Shown here in pieces: positions 8,000 through 17,595 of a DNA stretch of 64,000 nt. Position numbers and translations under genes: made by a program. Every line of letters starts with the position of its first letter. The stretch's first letter is position 1. Source of the stretch: JAMXLO01 sp963791495 (lineage in GTDB: Bacteria > Pseudomonadota > Alphaproteobacteria > Acetobacterales > Acetobacteraceae); assembly GCA_963791495.1 (NCBI GenBank), contig CAWBST010000027.1, positions 62,001-126,000 of the forward strand, in the 5' to 3' direction. Under the pieces are notes generated by a model, which worked only from the letters and a program-made list of their open reading frames with translations, did no database searches and was not told the DNA's origin.

Positions 8000-10900
8000 A
8001 TGCCGTCCTCCAGCGAAAGATCCGAAGCAAAGTCCTTCAGCGATCTCGGTGAGGCCCTGTCCGGGTTCTTCGATCCGGATTGGTATGTGTCACGCTACCC
8101 CGATATCGTTGCCTCCGGCCTCGAACCGATGCACCACTTCGTGCATCACGGCGCCGCCGAGGGCCGCGATCCGAATCGCTTCTTCGACGGCGCGTGGTAC
8201 TGTGCGCACTACCCTGACGTCGCCAGTTCCGGACAGCATCCGCTGCTGCACTACCTGCAATCAGGCGCGGCGGAGTTGCGCAATCCGCATCCACGTTTCG
8301 ATGCAGCATACTATGTCGACCAGCACCCCGAGGCGGCCACCAATCCGCTGCTCTATCATTTGCTGTTCGGCCTCGCGCGCGGCTGGCTGACCGAGAAGCC
8401 GATTGCGATCCGTGACTATCTGCCGACCGGCGCTACGTCGCCGTCTCCACCGCGCGATCTTGCCGTGGATATCGTCATTCCGGTTTATCGTGGCTTGGCG
8501 CAGACGCGGCGCTGCCTCGAATTGGTGCTGGCGGACCCAGATCGGCCGGCAGGGCGCGTGATTGCGGTCGATGACCGCTCGCCGGAGCCGAAGCTGTCAG
8601 CCTGGCTCGACACCCTGGCCGCAAAGGGACGTATCGAACTTGTGCGCAACCGGCGCAACCGGGGCTTCGTCGCGTCGGTGAACATCGGCGTTCAGACCGC
8701 CGGCACCCATGATGTCGTGCTGCTCAACAGTGACACGGAGGTGCCCCGTGGCTGGCTCAGGCGGCTCGCCGGACACGCCTATGCCACGCCACGGGTGGCC
8801 TCGGTCTCGCCGTTCTCCAACAACGCGACGATTTGCGCCTATCCGAGCATCCCAGGCGGACCGCCCGCGTTCGGCCTCGGCGTGGCCGAACTGGATGCCG
8901 CCTGTCACGCCGCAAACGCCGGTCGCAGCGTCGAACTGCCAACCACGGTCGGCTTCTGCATGTATGTCCGCCGAGCGGCGCTGACCGATATCGGCTTGTT
9001 CGACGCAGATACGTTCGGCCACGGCTACGGCGAGGAGAACGACTTCTGCGTGCGCGCGAGTGCGCGGGGCTGGCGACATCTTCTCGCCTGCGACACCTTC
9101 GTCTACCACGAGGGTTCGGTGAGTTTCGGCGCCAATGCGTCAGCCGCCGCGGAGCAGGGCTGGGCGTTGGTTCGCGAACGCTATCCGCACTACGCGCGAT
9201 TGGTAGCGCAGCATGTATCGCTCGACGCCGCGGGGCCTTATCGCTTCGCCATCACCATGGAGTTGTTCCGCCGCTCCAATCGGCCGACCATTCTGATGCT
9301 TTCCCATGATCTGGGCGGCGGTGTGCGGCGGCACATCATGGACCTGGTCGAGCGCACCGCCGGCAAGGCCAATTGCCTGCTTCTCGAGTCGACCGCGCGC
9401 GGCGCCGCGCTGTCGGTGCCAAGCCTGCCAGGCCATCCCGAGCTCGCCCTCCCCGCCGATCGCACCGCTGACCTCGTCATGGTACTGAAGTCGGCGGGCG
9501 TGACGCGCGTGCACATCCATCATCTGATGAGCATGGATATCGACGCTCGCGCGCTGGTTCGTCAGCTCGGCGTGCCGTTCGATGTGACAGTGCACGACTA
9601 TTTCGCGATTTGCCCACAGGTGAACCTGCTGCCATGGCCGCAGGGTGCCTATTGCGGCGAGCCGGATGTGGCGAACTGCAACGCCTGCATCGCTGATCGA
9701 TCGAGCCACGGCGCACGTGACATCGTGTCGTGGCGGCGCGGCAATGCGTGGCAGTTCATCGAAGCCGAGAGGGTGATCTGTCCCAGCGAGGACGTTCGCA
9801 AACGCCTGGCGCGTCATGGCTTCGCCCGCCGGGCCGTCGTCGTGCCGCACGAGCCGGCGACCGCAGGCCCATGGCCGCTGTCGCCATCCGCTCTCGGCAA
9901 GAGCCGCAGACTGCGCGTTGCAGTGATCGGCGCGCTGGCCAACCACAAGGGCGCGCTCACTGTGATGACCGTCGCATCGGCTGTCGATCCGGCCGAGCTT
10001 TCCATCCATGTGATCGGCTACGTCGAACCGGAACTGCGGGAGCCGCTCACCGAGCGGGTCGCGATGACCGGCGAGTACGAGGAGACTGAACTGCCGGCCC
10101 TGCTCGCCAGGTTGAAGCCGCATGTCGTGTGGTTTCCGGTGCAGTGGCCGGAGACCTACAGCTACACACTGAGCGCCGCGATCGACGCCGGCCTGCCTAT
10201 CGTCGCCACGCGCATCGGCGCGTTTCCCGAGCGGCTGGAGGGTCGGCCGCTGACATGGCTGGTCGATCCCGAGGCCCCCGCCGAGGAGTGGCTCGCGGTG
10301 TTCGCCAAGGTGCGCGGCGAACTGGGGCGTCAGCGCCGGCCGCCGACCGGCAAACCGCGCCGGGCGATGGCTGACTACTACAGCGACCAGTATGTGAAGG
10401 CTCCTGCCGTTCGGACCGTCGGCAAACTCGTGGATCTGCGCTGCGACGAGCGAATCAGTGTGGTGGTAATACCGGAGCGCTACAGCACCGGTGGGCTGAC
10501 GCCGTGCGCCTACATTCGGTTGCTGCAGCCGCTTGACCATCCGGCAATCGGCGGTGACTTCGACATCGTGCTGGCCGATGCTGACGAAGCGCTCAACTAC
10601 CGCGCCGACGTCATCGTCACGCAGCGCTACGCGGTGGGAGCCGTTGATGCCGCCGATGCGTTGATCCGCCACTGCCGCAGACACGGGATCACCCTGCTGT
10701 ACGACCTGGATGATGACCTGCGGCACATTCCACGTGACCATCCGGACGCTGCGCTGCTGCGACCGCGGGGACGGACGGTATCACGACTGGTGCGCGGTGC
10801 CGACGTGGTATGGGGATCCACCATGGCGCTCGCCGCAACCTTGACGGACGTCCGCGACGATGTGCGCGTGGTGGAGAACGGCCTCGACGAACGGCTGTGG

Positions 10901-11521
10901 GTGTCGTCGGCCCTGCCAGCAACGCCGCGACAGGGACCACTGCGCATTCTGTTCATGGGCACTTCGACGCACGATGCAGACTTTGCGCTCGTGCGGGGCG
11001 TATTGGCGCGCTTGAAGTCGGTCTTCGCCGAGCACGTAGCGGTCGATCTGCTCGGTATCAGCTCACGATCCGATCTGCCGTCCTGGGCGAACCGCATCGG
11101 CATGCCGGTATATGGCACTTCGTCCTATCCCGGCTTCGTCAACTGGATCACGCAGCAGCATTGGGACATCGGGATCGCGCCGCTCGCCGATACCGCGTTC
11201 AATCGATGCAAGTCGGCGATCAAGACGTTGGACTATGCGGCAATGGGCCTGCCGGTTCTCGCATCTGACTGCGAGGCATATCGCGGCACGCTGGCAGACG
11301 GTCCGGGCGGCTGGCTGCTGCCTGACGACGAAGACGCATGGTTCGTCGCCCTCGCCCGCCTTGTGCGCGACGCGAACCTGCGGCGGCGCCTCGCCGAAGG
11401 TGCGCGCGCCGCATTCCCTGCCGGCACCCTGGCAGTCCAGGCCGCCTCACGCCGCGCCGCCTGGCGAGGCTTGGTGCGAGGCCACGAGCGATCGGAGCGC
11501 GAGGCCGTCGCGGCAGACTAG
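8000..11521 (+). CDS. Giant three-domain glycosyltransferase (GT2 + GT4-like + GT4-like)
   Basis: 1173 residues. Residues ~20-130 carry three copies of a short repeat around WYVSRYPDI, WYCAHYPDV and YYVDQHPEA, a module seen at the N-terminus of large polysaccharide transferases. A GT2 domain follows at ~154-375 (DIVIPVYRG, VLLNSDTEVP, GYGEENDFCVRA). A GT-B/GT4-like domain is at ~425-790 (MLSHDLGGGVRRHIMDL) and a second GT4-like domain at ~815-1150 (STGGLTPCAYIR, LYDLDDDL, KTLDYAAMGLPVLAS). The ATG at 8000 is used; the frame extends upstream but only over unrelated residues. One polypeptide with three active sites suggests stepwise assembly of an oligosaccharide; sugars are unknown. Confidence 0.85.
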   Translation: MPSSSERSEAKSFSDLGEALSGFFDPDWYVSRYPDIVASGLEPMHHFVHHGAAEGRDPNRFFDGAWYCAHYPDVASSGQHPLLHYLQSGAAELRNPHPRFDAAYYVDQHPEAATNPLLYHLLFGLARGWLTEKPIAIRDYLPTGATSPSPPRDLAVDIVIPVYRGLAQTRRCLELVLADPDRPAGRVIAVDDRSPEPKLSAWLDTLAAKGRIELVRNRRNRGFVASVNIGVQTAGTHDVVLLNSDTEVPRGWLRRLAGHAYATPRVASVSPFSNNATICAYPSIPGGPPAFGLGVAELDAACHAANAGRSVELPTTVGFCMYVRRAALTDIGLFDADTFGHGYGEENDFCVRASARGWRHLLACDTFVYHEGSVSFGANASAAAEQGWALVRERYPHYARLVAQHVSLDAAGPYRFAITMELFRRSNRPTILMLSHDLGGGVRRHIMDLVERTAGKANCLLLESTARGAALSVPSLPGHPELALPADRTADLVMVLKSAGVTRVHIHHLMSMDIDARALVRQLGVPFDVTVHDYFAICPQVNLLPWPQGAYCGEPDVANCNACIADRSSHGARDIVSWRRGNAWQFIEAERVICPSEDVRKRLARHGFARRAVVVPHEPATAGPWPLSPSALGKSRRLRVAVIGALANHKGALTVMTVASAVDPAELSIHVIGYVEPELREPLTERVAMTGEYEETELPALLARLKPHVVWFPVQWPETYSYTLSAAIDAGLPIVATRIGAFPERLEGRPLTWLVDPEAPAEEWLAVFAKVRGELGRQRRPPTGKPRRAMADYYSDQYVKAPAVRTVGKLVDLRCDERISVVVIPERYSTGGLTPCAYIRLLQPLDHPAIGGDFDIVLADADEALNYRADVIVTQRYAVGAVDAADALIRHCRRHGITLLYDLDDDLRHIPRDHPDAALLRPRGRTVSRLVRGADVVWGSTMALAATLTDVRDDVRVVENGLDERLWVSSALPATPRQGPLRILFMGTSTHDADFALVRGVLARLKSVFAEHVAVDLLGISSRSDLPSWANRIGMPVYGTSSYPGFVNWITQQHWDIGIAPLADTAFNRCKSAIKTLDYAAMGLPVLASDCEAYRGTLADGPGGWLLPDDEDAWFVALARLVRDANLRRRLAEGARAAFPAGTLAVQAASRRAAWRGLVRGHERSEREAVAAD

Positions 11522-11618
11522 CGCCCGTCACGACGCTCTGCCGGCAGCCTCGACGTACTGAGCGCGGCCGTATCCAAGCGACCGCCCGAATTTCAACATG
11601 GGAACGTGCGGCGTCCGG

Positions 11619-12599
11619 CTAACCGAATGTGGCGCTGAACAGCGACAAACCCGGGGTCGCACACTCGAGTTCGAGCAAGTGCTCGCCATAACCATCGCCA
11701 TCGACCAGCGTGTAGAGTGTTGGCATGCTGACGTTGATCGTACGTTCCTCACCCCCGTCGACGCTGACGCGCAAAGGCGCGGGCTGGGACGCGCCAGCGA
11801 CCAGATGCAGCTTTGCCGCCGAGAAGCGCACACGAACCCTTCCGTGAGGCGAGCGAAGGACGAGCGCTTCCTCGCCACGCGCCCAACTTCCATCCAACTG
11901 GTACTCGTTCAGTTTGGGACCGCCGCGCTGGGCGAAGGCATAGGCTGCCTCGCCTTGCCGCGCAGACTGCGCGCGGTCCTGCAGCGTGGGATGGGCGGAC
12001 CCGAAATAGATCTCCGGTGTGCCAACGCGGGACAGGTCGGCATCGTCCGCCGGATGTTCCCTCGCGCCGGCGCGGGCCAAGCCGAGCAGGCTGCGAATGG
12101 CGCCCTCAATCTCCTGGGAATATCCTTCGCCTTCGCGAACCAGACGAACCTGTCCATCCCGGTCCAGAAGGTAGAACGACGGCCAGGCCCGATTGTCCCA
12201 TGCGCGCCAGGTTTGGTACTCGTTGTCCTGGGCGATGGGGTAGCGCACGCCCAACTCGCCGATTGCGCTCTCGACATATGGACGGGTGCGCTCGAACCCG
12301 AACTCGGGCGTGTGGACCATGATGATCTGCAGGCCCTGCGGACCGTACTCCGAATGCCAGCGGTTCACATAGGGCAGTGTCCGCCGCCAATTGATGCAGG
12401 TGTACGTGCCGAACTCAACCAGCACCACTTTGCGACGCAGCCCGGCTATGGTCAGTGGAGCGTCCGTGTTCAGCCATCCATCGATTCCGACAAGCTCCGG
12501 AGTGGCTGATCGGGCAGAGGATCGGTTCACAGCCAGCGGCCCGCTGGTGACGGCGACCGGTCCGAGTAAGTAAGACAACAAGGTACGCCGGCTCGGCAT
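11619..12599 (-). CDS. Exported thioredoxin-like protein with CINW active site
   Basis: 326 residues with an N-terminal signal (SRRTLLSYLLGPVAVTSG), then a TlpA/DipZ-C-type thioredoxin fold. The active-site region reads EFGTYTCINWRRTLPYVNRW; relatives normally have CINC, so the resolving cysteine is replaced by Trp71 while Cys68 stays. The C-terminal ~130 residues form a beta-rich domain like that of the DipZ C-terminal family. Loss of the second cysteine would prevent ordinary disulfide reduction and leaves a monothiol or non-redox function. It lies 68 bases downstream of the exported hydrolase gene on the same strand. Confidence 0.8.
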   Translation of the reverse strand: MPSRRTLLSYLLGPVAVTSGPLAVNRSSARSATPELVGIDGWLNTDAPLTIAGLRRKVVLVEFGTYTCINWRRTLPYVNRWHSEYGPQGLQIIMVHTPEFGFERTRPYVESAIGELGVRYPIAQDNEYQTWRAWDNRAWPSFYLLDRDGQVRLVREGEGYSQEIEGAIRSLLGLARAGAREHPADDADLSRVGTPEIYFGSAHPTLQDRAQSARQGEAAYAFAQRGGPKLNEYQLDGSWARGEEALVLRSPHGRVRVRFSAAKLHLVAGASQPAPLRVSVDGGEERTINVSMPTLYTLVDGDGYGEHLLELECATPGLSLFSATFG

Positions 12600-12667
12600 G
12601 GTTTCACTCTGAGCTTGAGGACGGTGCGGCCGCGACAGTGTCGCGGGATCGTGCTTCCCTGAGTTCG

Positions 12668-13711
12668 TTAGAGTTTGGCGACGTCGATGATCGCCTGGGC
12701 GAAGGCCTGCGGAGCTTCCTGCGGCAGATTGTGTCCGATACCTCCCGCGATGAGGCGGTGCTCATACCTGCCCGCGAACTTCTTGGCATAGGAGGCTGGG
12801 TCTGGATGTGGCGCGCCGTTGGCATCCCCCTCCAGGGTAATGGTGGGCACCCTGATGACCGGGCCTTCGGCCAGCCGTTTTTCCAGTTCGTCGTATTTTG
12901 CTTCGCCTTCAGCGAGACCGAGCCGCCAGCGGTAGTTGTGGATCACAATGGCAACATGGTCCGGATTGTCGAAGGCGGCAGCGGTGCGATCGAATGTGGC
13001 ATCGTCGAAGTCCCATTTCGGTGACGCGATCTGCCAAATCAGCTTCGAGAAATCGTGCCGGTATCTGTCATAGCCAGCGCGGCCGCGCTCCGTGGCGAAG
13101 TAATACTGGTACCACCACTGGAGCTCGGCTTTTGGCGGCAGCGGTGCTCGGCCGGCCTCTTGGCTGCCGATCAGATAGCCGCTCACGGAGACCATGGCTT
13201 TGCAGCGCTCGGGCCAAAGCACGCCGATGATGTTGGCCGTGCGCGCGCCCCAATCAAAACCGCCGATGACGGCCTGTTTGATGGCAAGCCCATCCATCAA
13301 CGCAATGACATCGACGGCGACCACCGACGGCTGCCCGTTGCGCGGCGCATCGTTGGACAGAAGTCGCGTGGTTCCATAGCCGCGCAAATAGGGAACGATC
13401 ACACGATGGCCGGCCGACGCCAGCAACGGCGCAACGGCGATATAGCTGTGAATGTCATAGGGCCATCCGTGGAGAAGAATGACCACAGAACCATCGGCAG
13501 GACCGACATCGGCGTAACCGACAGTGAGTGCGCCGGCTTCGGCCTGCTTCAGAGTGCCAAACGAAGCGTTCGTCGCAAGCGGCGCCCTGTTGGACTGCGC
13601 GGTTGCCGTGCCGATCATGCCGAACTGGGCCGCGGCAAGGGTCAATGCGCCGGCGCCAAGCAGGTGACGACGATGACGGTCGATCTCTTCCTGTGTCTCG
13701 ATCTTGTCCAT
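12668..13711 (-). CDS. Exported alpha/beta hydrolase (epoxide hydrolase/dehalogenase-like)
   Basis: 347 residues. An N-terminal twin-arginine-like signal (HRRHLLGAGALTLAAAQFG) ends near ATAQS. The mature part has the oxyanion HGWPYDIHSY and the nucleophile elbow GGFDWGARTA, where Asp replaces Ser as in epoxide hydrolases and haloalkane dehalogenases. The histidine is in GGIGHNLPQEAPQ near the end. AGGAAA precedes the ATG at 13711. An Asp nucleophile points to epoxide, halide or fluoroacetate substrates; which one cannot be told. It is followed by the thioredoxin-like gene. Confidence 0.82.
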   Translation of the reverse strand: MDKIETQEEIDRHRRHLLGAGALTLAAAQFGMIGTATAQSNRAPLATNASFGTLKQAEAGALTVGYADVGPADGSVVILLHGWPYDIHSYIAVAPLLASAGHRVIVPYLRGYGTTRLLSNDAPRNGQPSVVAVDVIALMDGLAIKQAVIGGFDWGARTANIIGVLWPERCKAMVSVSGYLIGSQEAGRAPLPPKAELQWWYQYYFATERGRAGYDRYRHDFSKLIWQIASPKWDFDDATFDRTAAAFDNPDHVAIVIHNYRWRLGLAEGEAKYDELEKRLAEGPVIRVPTITLEGDANGAPHPDPASYAKKFAGRYEHRLIAGGIGHNLPQEAPQAFAQAIIDVAKL

Positions 13712-13789
13712 GACAAGTTTCCTGTCTCTGGGTTGCGCCGTTCGGACGCGCAGGACACTCGGTCAGTTTGAGGAATGCAATGGGCGGAA

Positions 13790-13889
13790 CGAGGCACTGC
13801 TCCCACGCAGCGAAGTGGTCGCCCTTGTCGACCTCGTGGAAGCAGATCAGGTTGCGATGGGCGCGCGGGGCCCACGTCTCCAGGCGCAT
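13790..13889 (-). pseudogene. Remnant of an epoxide-hydrolase C-terminus
   Basis: The minus strand codes HRNLICFHEVDKGDHFAAWEQ, which is the conserved C-terminal segment of epoxide hydrolases containing the catalytic His (NEVDKGGHFAAWEQPE). Nothing of the rest of the gene is present: the frame runs out into unrelated sequence. It sits just upstream of an intact hydrolase of the same superfamily, so it may be debris from a replaced neighbour. Confidence 0.55.
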
Positions 13890-13929
13890 CGTCGGAGTGG
13901 ACGACAGTGATGACGATCCTGTTCGCCGT

Positions 13930-14472
13930 TCACCTCTTCCCGTATGCCGTGAAAATATAATCCTTTGCCGCCACTATCGTATGGCACGAGTACCCGCAAT
14001 TGGACCCGCTCCCCTCGGGCGCGAACGTGCCGGACGCGGTGTTGTAGTTGAACTGGGCGTATCCCCAGCCGCCGCTGTCCCGGAACTTCTTGCTATCCTT
14101 CTCCATGAAATCAATGTCGTGCAGGGTGTCCGGCACCGTCGTCGGATCGGGGGCCTCCGCACTCTTTTTCGCTTTCCAATGGATCTTCGCCATCTTGGCG
14201 CCGTCGGGAAAATGCTTGCCGTTGCCAGGAATGCCTGCCCGGTAGGCGTCGATCATCACGGGATTTCCGAGGATAACCTCGATCAGGTCTCCGGCCTGGC
14301 TGACGGCGACAGTCCGCCAGTCTTCGTATCCCCTGAAGTCAGAGAACGCGAGCCCATTGGGCACTTTCACAGTGTACTTGTCCTGCGCCGCGAGGGCCAC
14401 GCCGCCCAAGGCAGCAAGGACGACGACCGGGATCACAATCTCCGAGGCAAACATGCGTCTGCGCTGTCGCAT
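13930..14472 (-). CDS. Cytochrome P460 family protein
   Basis: 180 residues. A hydrophobic N-terminal segment (~10-29) acts as signal or anchor, followed by a cytochrome P460 domain with the FSDFRGYEDWRTVAVS start. The haem-binding end reads SNCGYSCHTIVAAKDYIFTAYG: Cys159, Cys163 and His164, so the spacing is CX3CH rather than CX2CH. The ATG at 14472 follows GGAGGGGAAGG. P460 proteins are periplasmic c-type cytochromes that oxidise hydroxylamine or detoxify NO; this member's substrate is unknown. The lysine crosslink of true P460 cannot be judged from sequence. Confidence 0.82.
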   Translation of the reverse strand: MRQRRRMFASEIVIPVVVLAALGGVALAAQDKYTVKVPNGLAFSDFRGYEDWRTVAVSQAGDLIEVILGNPVMIDAYRAGIPGNGKHFPDGAKMAKIHWKAKKSAEAPDPTTVPDTLHDIDFMEKDSKKFRDSGGWGYAQFNYNTASGTFAPEGSGSNCGYSCHTIVAAKDYIFTAYGKR

Positions 14473-14749
14473 TGAACCTTCCCCTCCGTCATCGTTTCTC
14501 ACGAAACATTCTCGGCGCGACGGCTTAGTTCACGCCAATCACATTCTGGATGTCATACGAAGAAATGGCGCAAGCTCGAGCGGAAGCAGCACGGCAGGAA
14601 GAAATCCTGCTGCCTTGTCAGGTACTGATATCCATCGTGTGGGTGCAGGAACGATCGGAACGCGAGGCCGCCGCATCACATTACGGTTCCTTGGCGCAAC
14701 CGGCAGCAGCCAGAGCGGTTCAGCGAGACGAGCGTCCAAGGAGACAGCC

Positions 14750-15241
14750 ATGATCAAGACCCGCAATCTCGCCGCGTTGCTGGCGCTTTCCAGCGTCGCC
14801 GTGCTGCCCGCCTGTTCCTGGTTTGACGGCGGCAGCAGGAGCAGTCGCGTCGGCTCGCCCACCCGCAGCTATGCCGCGACACCGAACTACAACGCGACAC
14901 CGCAGGCTCAAACCACCGAACTGACCCCCGACATGATCCGCAACGTGCAGCAGACGCTGCAACAGGACGGCTCATATCACGGTAGCGTGGATGGCGTCTG
15001 GGGTCCGTCCACGCAGGCCGCGGTGCGCGGCTATCAGCAGCACCACAACCTGAATGCGACCGGACAACTGGACCAGGACACCCTGGCCGCAATGAATCTG
15101 GGCGGCCAGAACAACGCCGCGCAGCCGCCGAACCAGCGCTACGGCAGCAACTACAATCCACCGCCACCGCCACCGCCGAACAACAGCAACAACCCCCAGC
15201 CCGACAACGCCAACCAGCCAACGACCAACACCACTCGCTGA
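14750..15241 (+). CDS. Peptidoglycan-binding lipoprotein
   Basis: 163 residues. The signal ends in a lipobox (VAVLPAC at ~16-22), so the mature protein is lipid-anchored. A PG_binding_1 domain covers ~58-112 (MIRNVQQTLQQDGSYHG, VDGVWGPSTQAAVRGYQQ). The C-terminal ~45 residues are a Pro/Asn-rich tail with a run of seven prolines, probably a flexible spacer in the periplasm. AAGGAG precedes the ATG at 14750. No catalytic domain is attached, so the likely role is anchoring to the cell wall. Confidence 0.85.
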   Translation: MIKTRNLAALLALSSVAVLPACSWFDGGSRSSRVGSPTRSYAATPNYNATPQAQTTELTPDMIRNVQQTLQQDGSYHGSVDGVWGPSTQAAVRGYQQHHNLNATGQLDQDTLAAMNLGGQNNAAQPPNQRYGSNYNPPPPPPPNNSNNPQPDNANQPTTNTTR

Positions 15242-15257
15242 TGCGAGGCGGGCGCGG

Positions 15258-16085
15258 TCAAAGCAAGTCCCGCGCCCGCTCGATATCCTCCAGCACGGCG
15301 TGATGGGAGACGAGAAGGATCTCGTCGAAACCCATCTGCTTCATGCGGTTCAGCTTCTGCCGCACTTCGTCCGGCGTGCCGATGAGCGAAGGCTCAGCGA
15401 CCTGCGCGAGCTCCGCCGATCCGGGCCGGTTGCCAAAATCGATGGCGATGTTTGCCAGCACGGCATTCGTGCCGCCGGCCTCGCGGTAGACTCGCATGCC
15501 AGCCTCGAGATCGTCCCAACTGCTGTAGCGACCCGACGGCGTCCAGCCCTGATATTCCTTCGCGGCCAAAGTGATCCAGCGATGGCTGCGCCAGGCCCCG
15601 ATCAGGATGGGCGGTCCGCCTTCGCATCCCGGCCAGGCCGACAGCGTGCCGCCGCTGTTGGTGGGCTCGCCCCGCCACGTGCGACGCATGATATCCAGCG
15701 ACGATCGCAGCGTACGGAACCGCTGATCGTAGTCGTAGCCGAGCAGATCGAAGTCCGCCTTCGTCGAGCCGCTGCCGACGCCCAGGACAAGGCGGTTCCC
15801 CGACAATGCCTGCACCGACTGCACGCGATGAGCCAGTTCGATCGGATGACGCAGCGGCAACTGCAGCACGCCAATCCCCAGTTCGACCTTCCGCGTGACA
15901 GCCGCAAGCGTCGCCAGCTCAACGAGAGGATCCAGTGTCGGTCGCCCTCGGCCGAGTGAATCGCCCACCCAGATGCCGGGGAATCCGCTGGCCTCGATGC
16001 GGCGGGCATAGTCGGCGACCCGGTCCAGCAAGCGGTCGTGCGGGTCTGTTCCCGGAGTGAACCGTATCATCGTGCTCACGCGCAT
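15258..16085 (-). CDS. Luciferase-like (LLM class) flavin-dependent oxidoreductase
   Basis: 275-residue TIM-barrel protein of the bacterial luciferase family: ASGFPGIWVGDSLGRGRPTL near the start, then RKVELGIGVLQLPLRHPIEL and VLGVGSGSTKADFDLLGYDY. The cofactor may be FMN or F420; proteobacterial members mostly use FMN with a separate reductase, none of which is encoded nearby. GGAGGGG precedes the ATG at 16085. Divergent from the CoA-transferase gene, 97 bases apart. Confidence 0.85.
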   Translation of the reverse strand: MRVSTMIRFTPGTDPHDRLLDRVADYARRIEASGFPGIWVGDSLGRGRPTLDPLVELATLAAVTRKVELGIGVLQLPLRHPIELAHRVQSVQALSGNRLVLGVGSGSTKADFDLLGYDYDQRFRTLRSSLDIMRRTWRGEPTNSGGTLSAWPGCEGGPPILIGAWRSHRWITLAAKEYQGWTPSGRYSSWDDLEAGMRVYREAGGTNAVLANIAIDFGNRPGSAELAQVAEPSLIGTPDEVRQKLNRMKQMGFDEILLVSHHAVLEDIERARDLL

Positions 16086-16182
16086 CTATCGCCCCTCCTC
16101 TCGTCGAGAGCGCGAGATTGCAACACATGCGCCCGACGCGCCATTCTTCCCCCAGCTGCCATGCACTGGGGAGGTCATGACC

Positions 16183-17590
16183 ATGCCGAAAGAGGCTCTG
16201 CGCTCGATCCTGCCGGTTGCCGGCTGGCCCGCCACACGCGCGGACACGGTGGCGTTCACCGGCGGCACCGACCCCATTCTCCCGACGCCATTCCGCATCG
16301 GCGTGGCCGGCGCGGCGACGCTGGCGGCGACCGGGCTGGCGGCGGCGGATCTGTGGGAGTTGCGCACCGGGCGGCAGCAGTCCCTGGCCGTCGATCTGCG
16401 CCAGGCCACCGCATCGCTGCGCAGCGGCCACTACATGAAGCTGGGCGACGGCGAGGTTTCGACCAGACGCAACTCGATCATGGGCGTCTATCCCACCAAG
16501 GATGGCCGCTGGAGCTACCTGCACTGCAATTTCCCCAACCATCGTGCCGCCGCGCTCAGCGTCCTCGGCGTGCCGGAAGACCGCGATGCGGTGGCGCGCG
16601 CGGTGTTGAACTGGAACGCCGCCGACCTGGAAGAGGCGATCATCGCCGCGAAGGGCGCGGGCGGCATGGTGCGCACGCATGCGGAATGGGCGAAGCATCC
16701 GCAGGCCGCCGCCATCGCCGCCCTGCCGTCTGATGGAGATCGTGCGGATCGGCGACAGCGCGCCGGAGCCTCTGCCTGCCGGCAATCGACCCCTCTCGGG
16801 CATCCGCGTGCTGGATCTGACACGCGTACTCGCCGGCCCGACCTGCGCGCGGACGTTGGCCGAGCATGGGGCAGACGTGTTGAAGATCACCGCTCCGCAT
16901 CTGCCCAATCTCGGCTACCAGGAATTCGACACCGGCCACGGCAAACTGTCGGCGCATCTCGATCTGCGCGAGCAGCGCGATGTCGATATCCTGCGCGGAC
17001 TGGTGCGCGAGGCGGATGTGTTCTCGCAGGGCTATCGCCCGGGCACGCTCGGCCTGCGCGGTCTGTCGCCCGAGGAACTGGCAGCACTGCGGCCGGGGCT
17101 GGTCTATGTGTCGCTCTGCGCCTTCAGCCATGCCGGGCCGTGGGCGTCGCGGCGCGGCTTCGATACCGTGGTGCAGACGGTCAGCGGCATCACGTCGCGC
17201 CAAGCCGAGGTGGTGCCGGGCAAGACACCGGGACCGCAGTTCTATCCCGTATCCGCGATCGACTATTGCACCGGCTACCTGATGGCGTTCGGCGCACTGG
17301 TCGCGCTGGCACGCCGCGCGCGCGAGGGCGGCAGCTGGCTGGTACGCATCTCGCTGGCGCAGGTCGGCAAGTGGATCGTCGATCTTGGCGAGGTACCGGA
17401 GACCGCAGCCCGCGACGCGCCGGCAGAGTTTGCGCCGGAGGAGCTGGAGCGGTGGTCGATGGTGACGGAAACGCCTTCCGGCCGACTGCGGCATCTGCGG
17501 CCGACGGTGCAGTTGTCGGAGACGCAGCCCTACTGGGCACGGCCGTCGGTGCCGCTCGGGTATCATAAGCCGGAGTGGCCGGCGCGCTGA
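16183..17590 (+). pseudogene. Family III CoA-transferase (CaiB/BaiF type), interrupted by one frameshift
   Basis: Two frames give a single ~469-residue protein. The first (from ATG 16183, with GGGGAGG 8 bases upstream) has RRQSLAVDLRQATASLRS-type sequence and reads to AAIAALP. The second continues MEIVRIGDSAPEPLPAGNRP and LSGIRVLDLTRVLAGPTCAR, the classic CaiB N-terminal motif. This permuted order, with the C-like part first, is known for a CoA-transferase subfamily, so only the frame change near 16727-16731 (one extra base in CTGCCGTCTGATGG) is abnormal. The enzyme would move CoA between carboxylic acids in the cytosol. Confidence 0.75.
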
Positions 17591-17595
17591 GGGGG

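Noticed and set aside
9140..10741. 533-residue open frame on the minus strand inside the large glycosyltransferase
   Set aside because: Shadow of strong GC third-position bias in the real gene; product is low-complexity and family-less.
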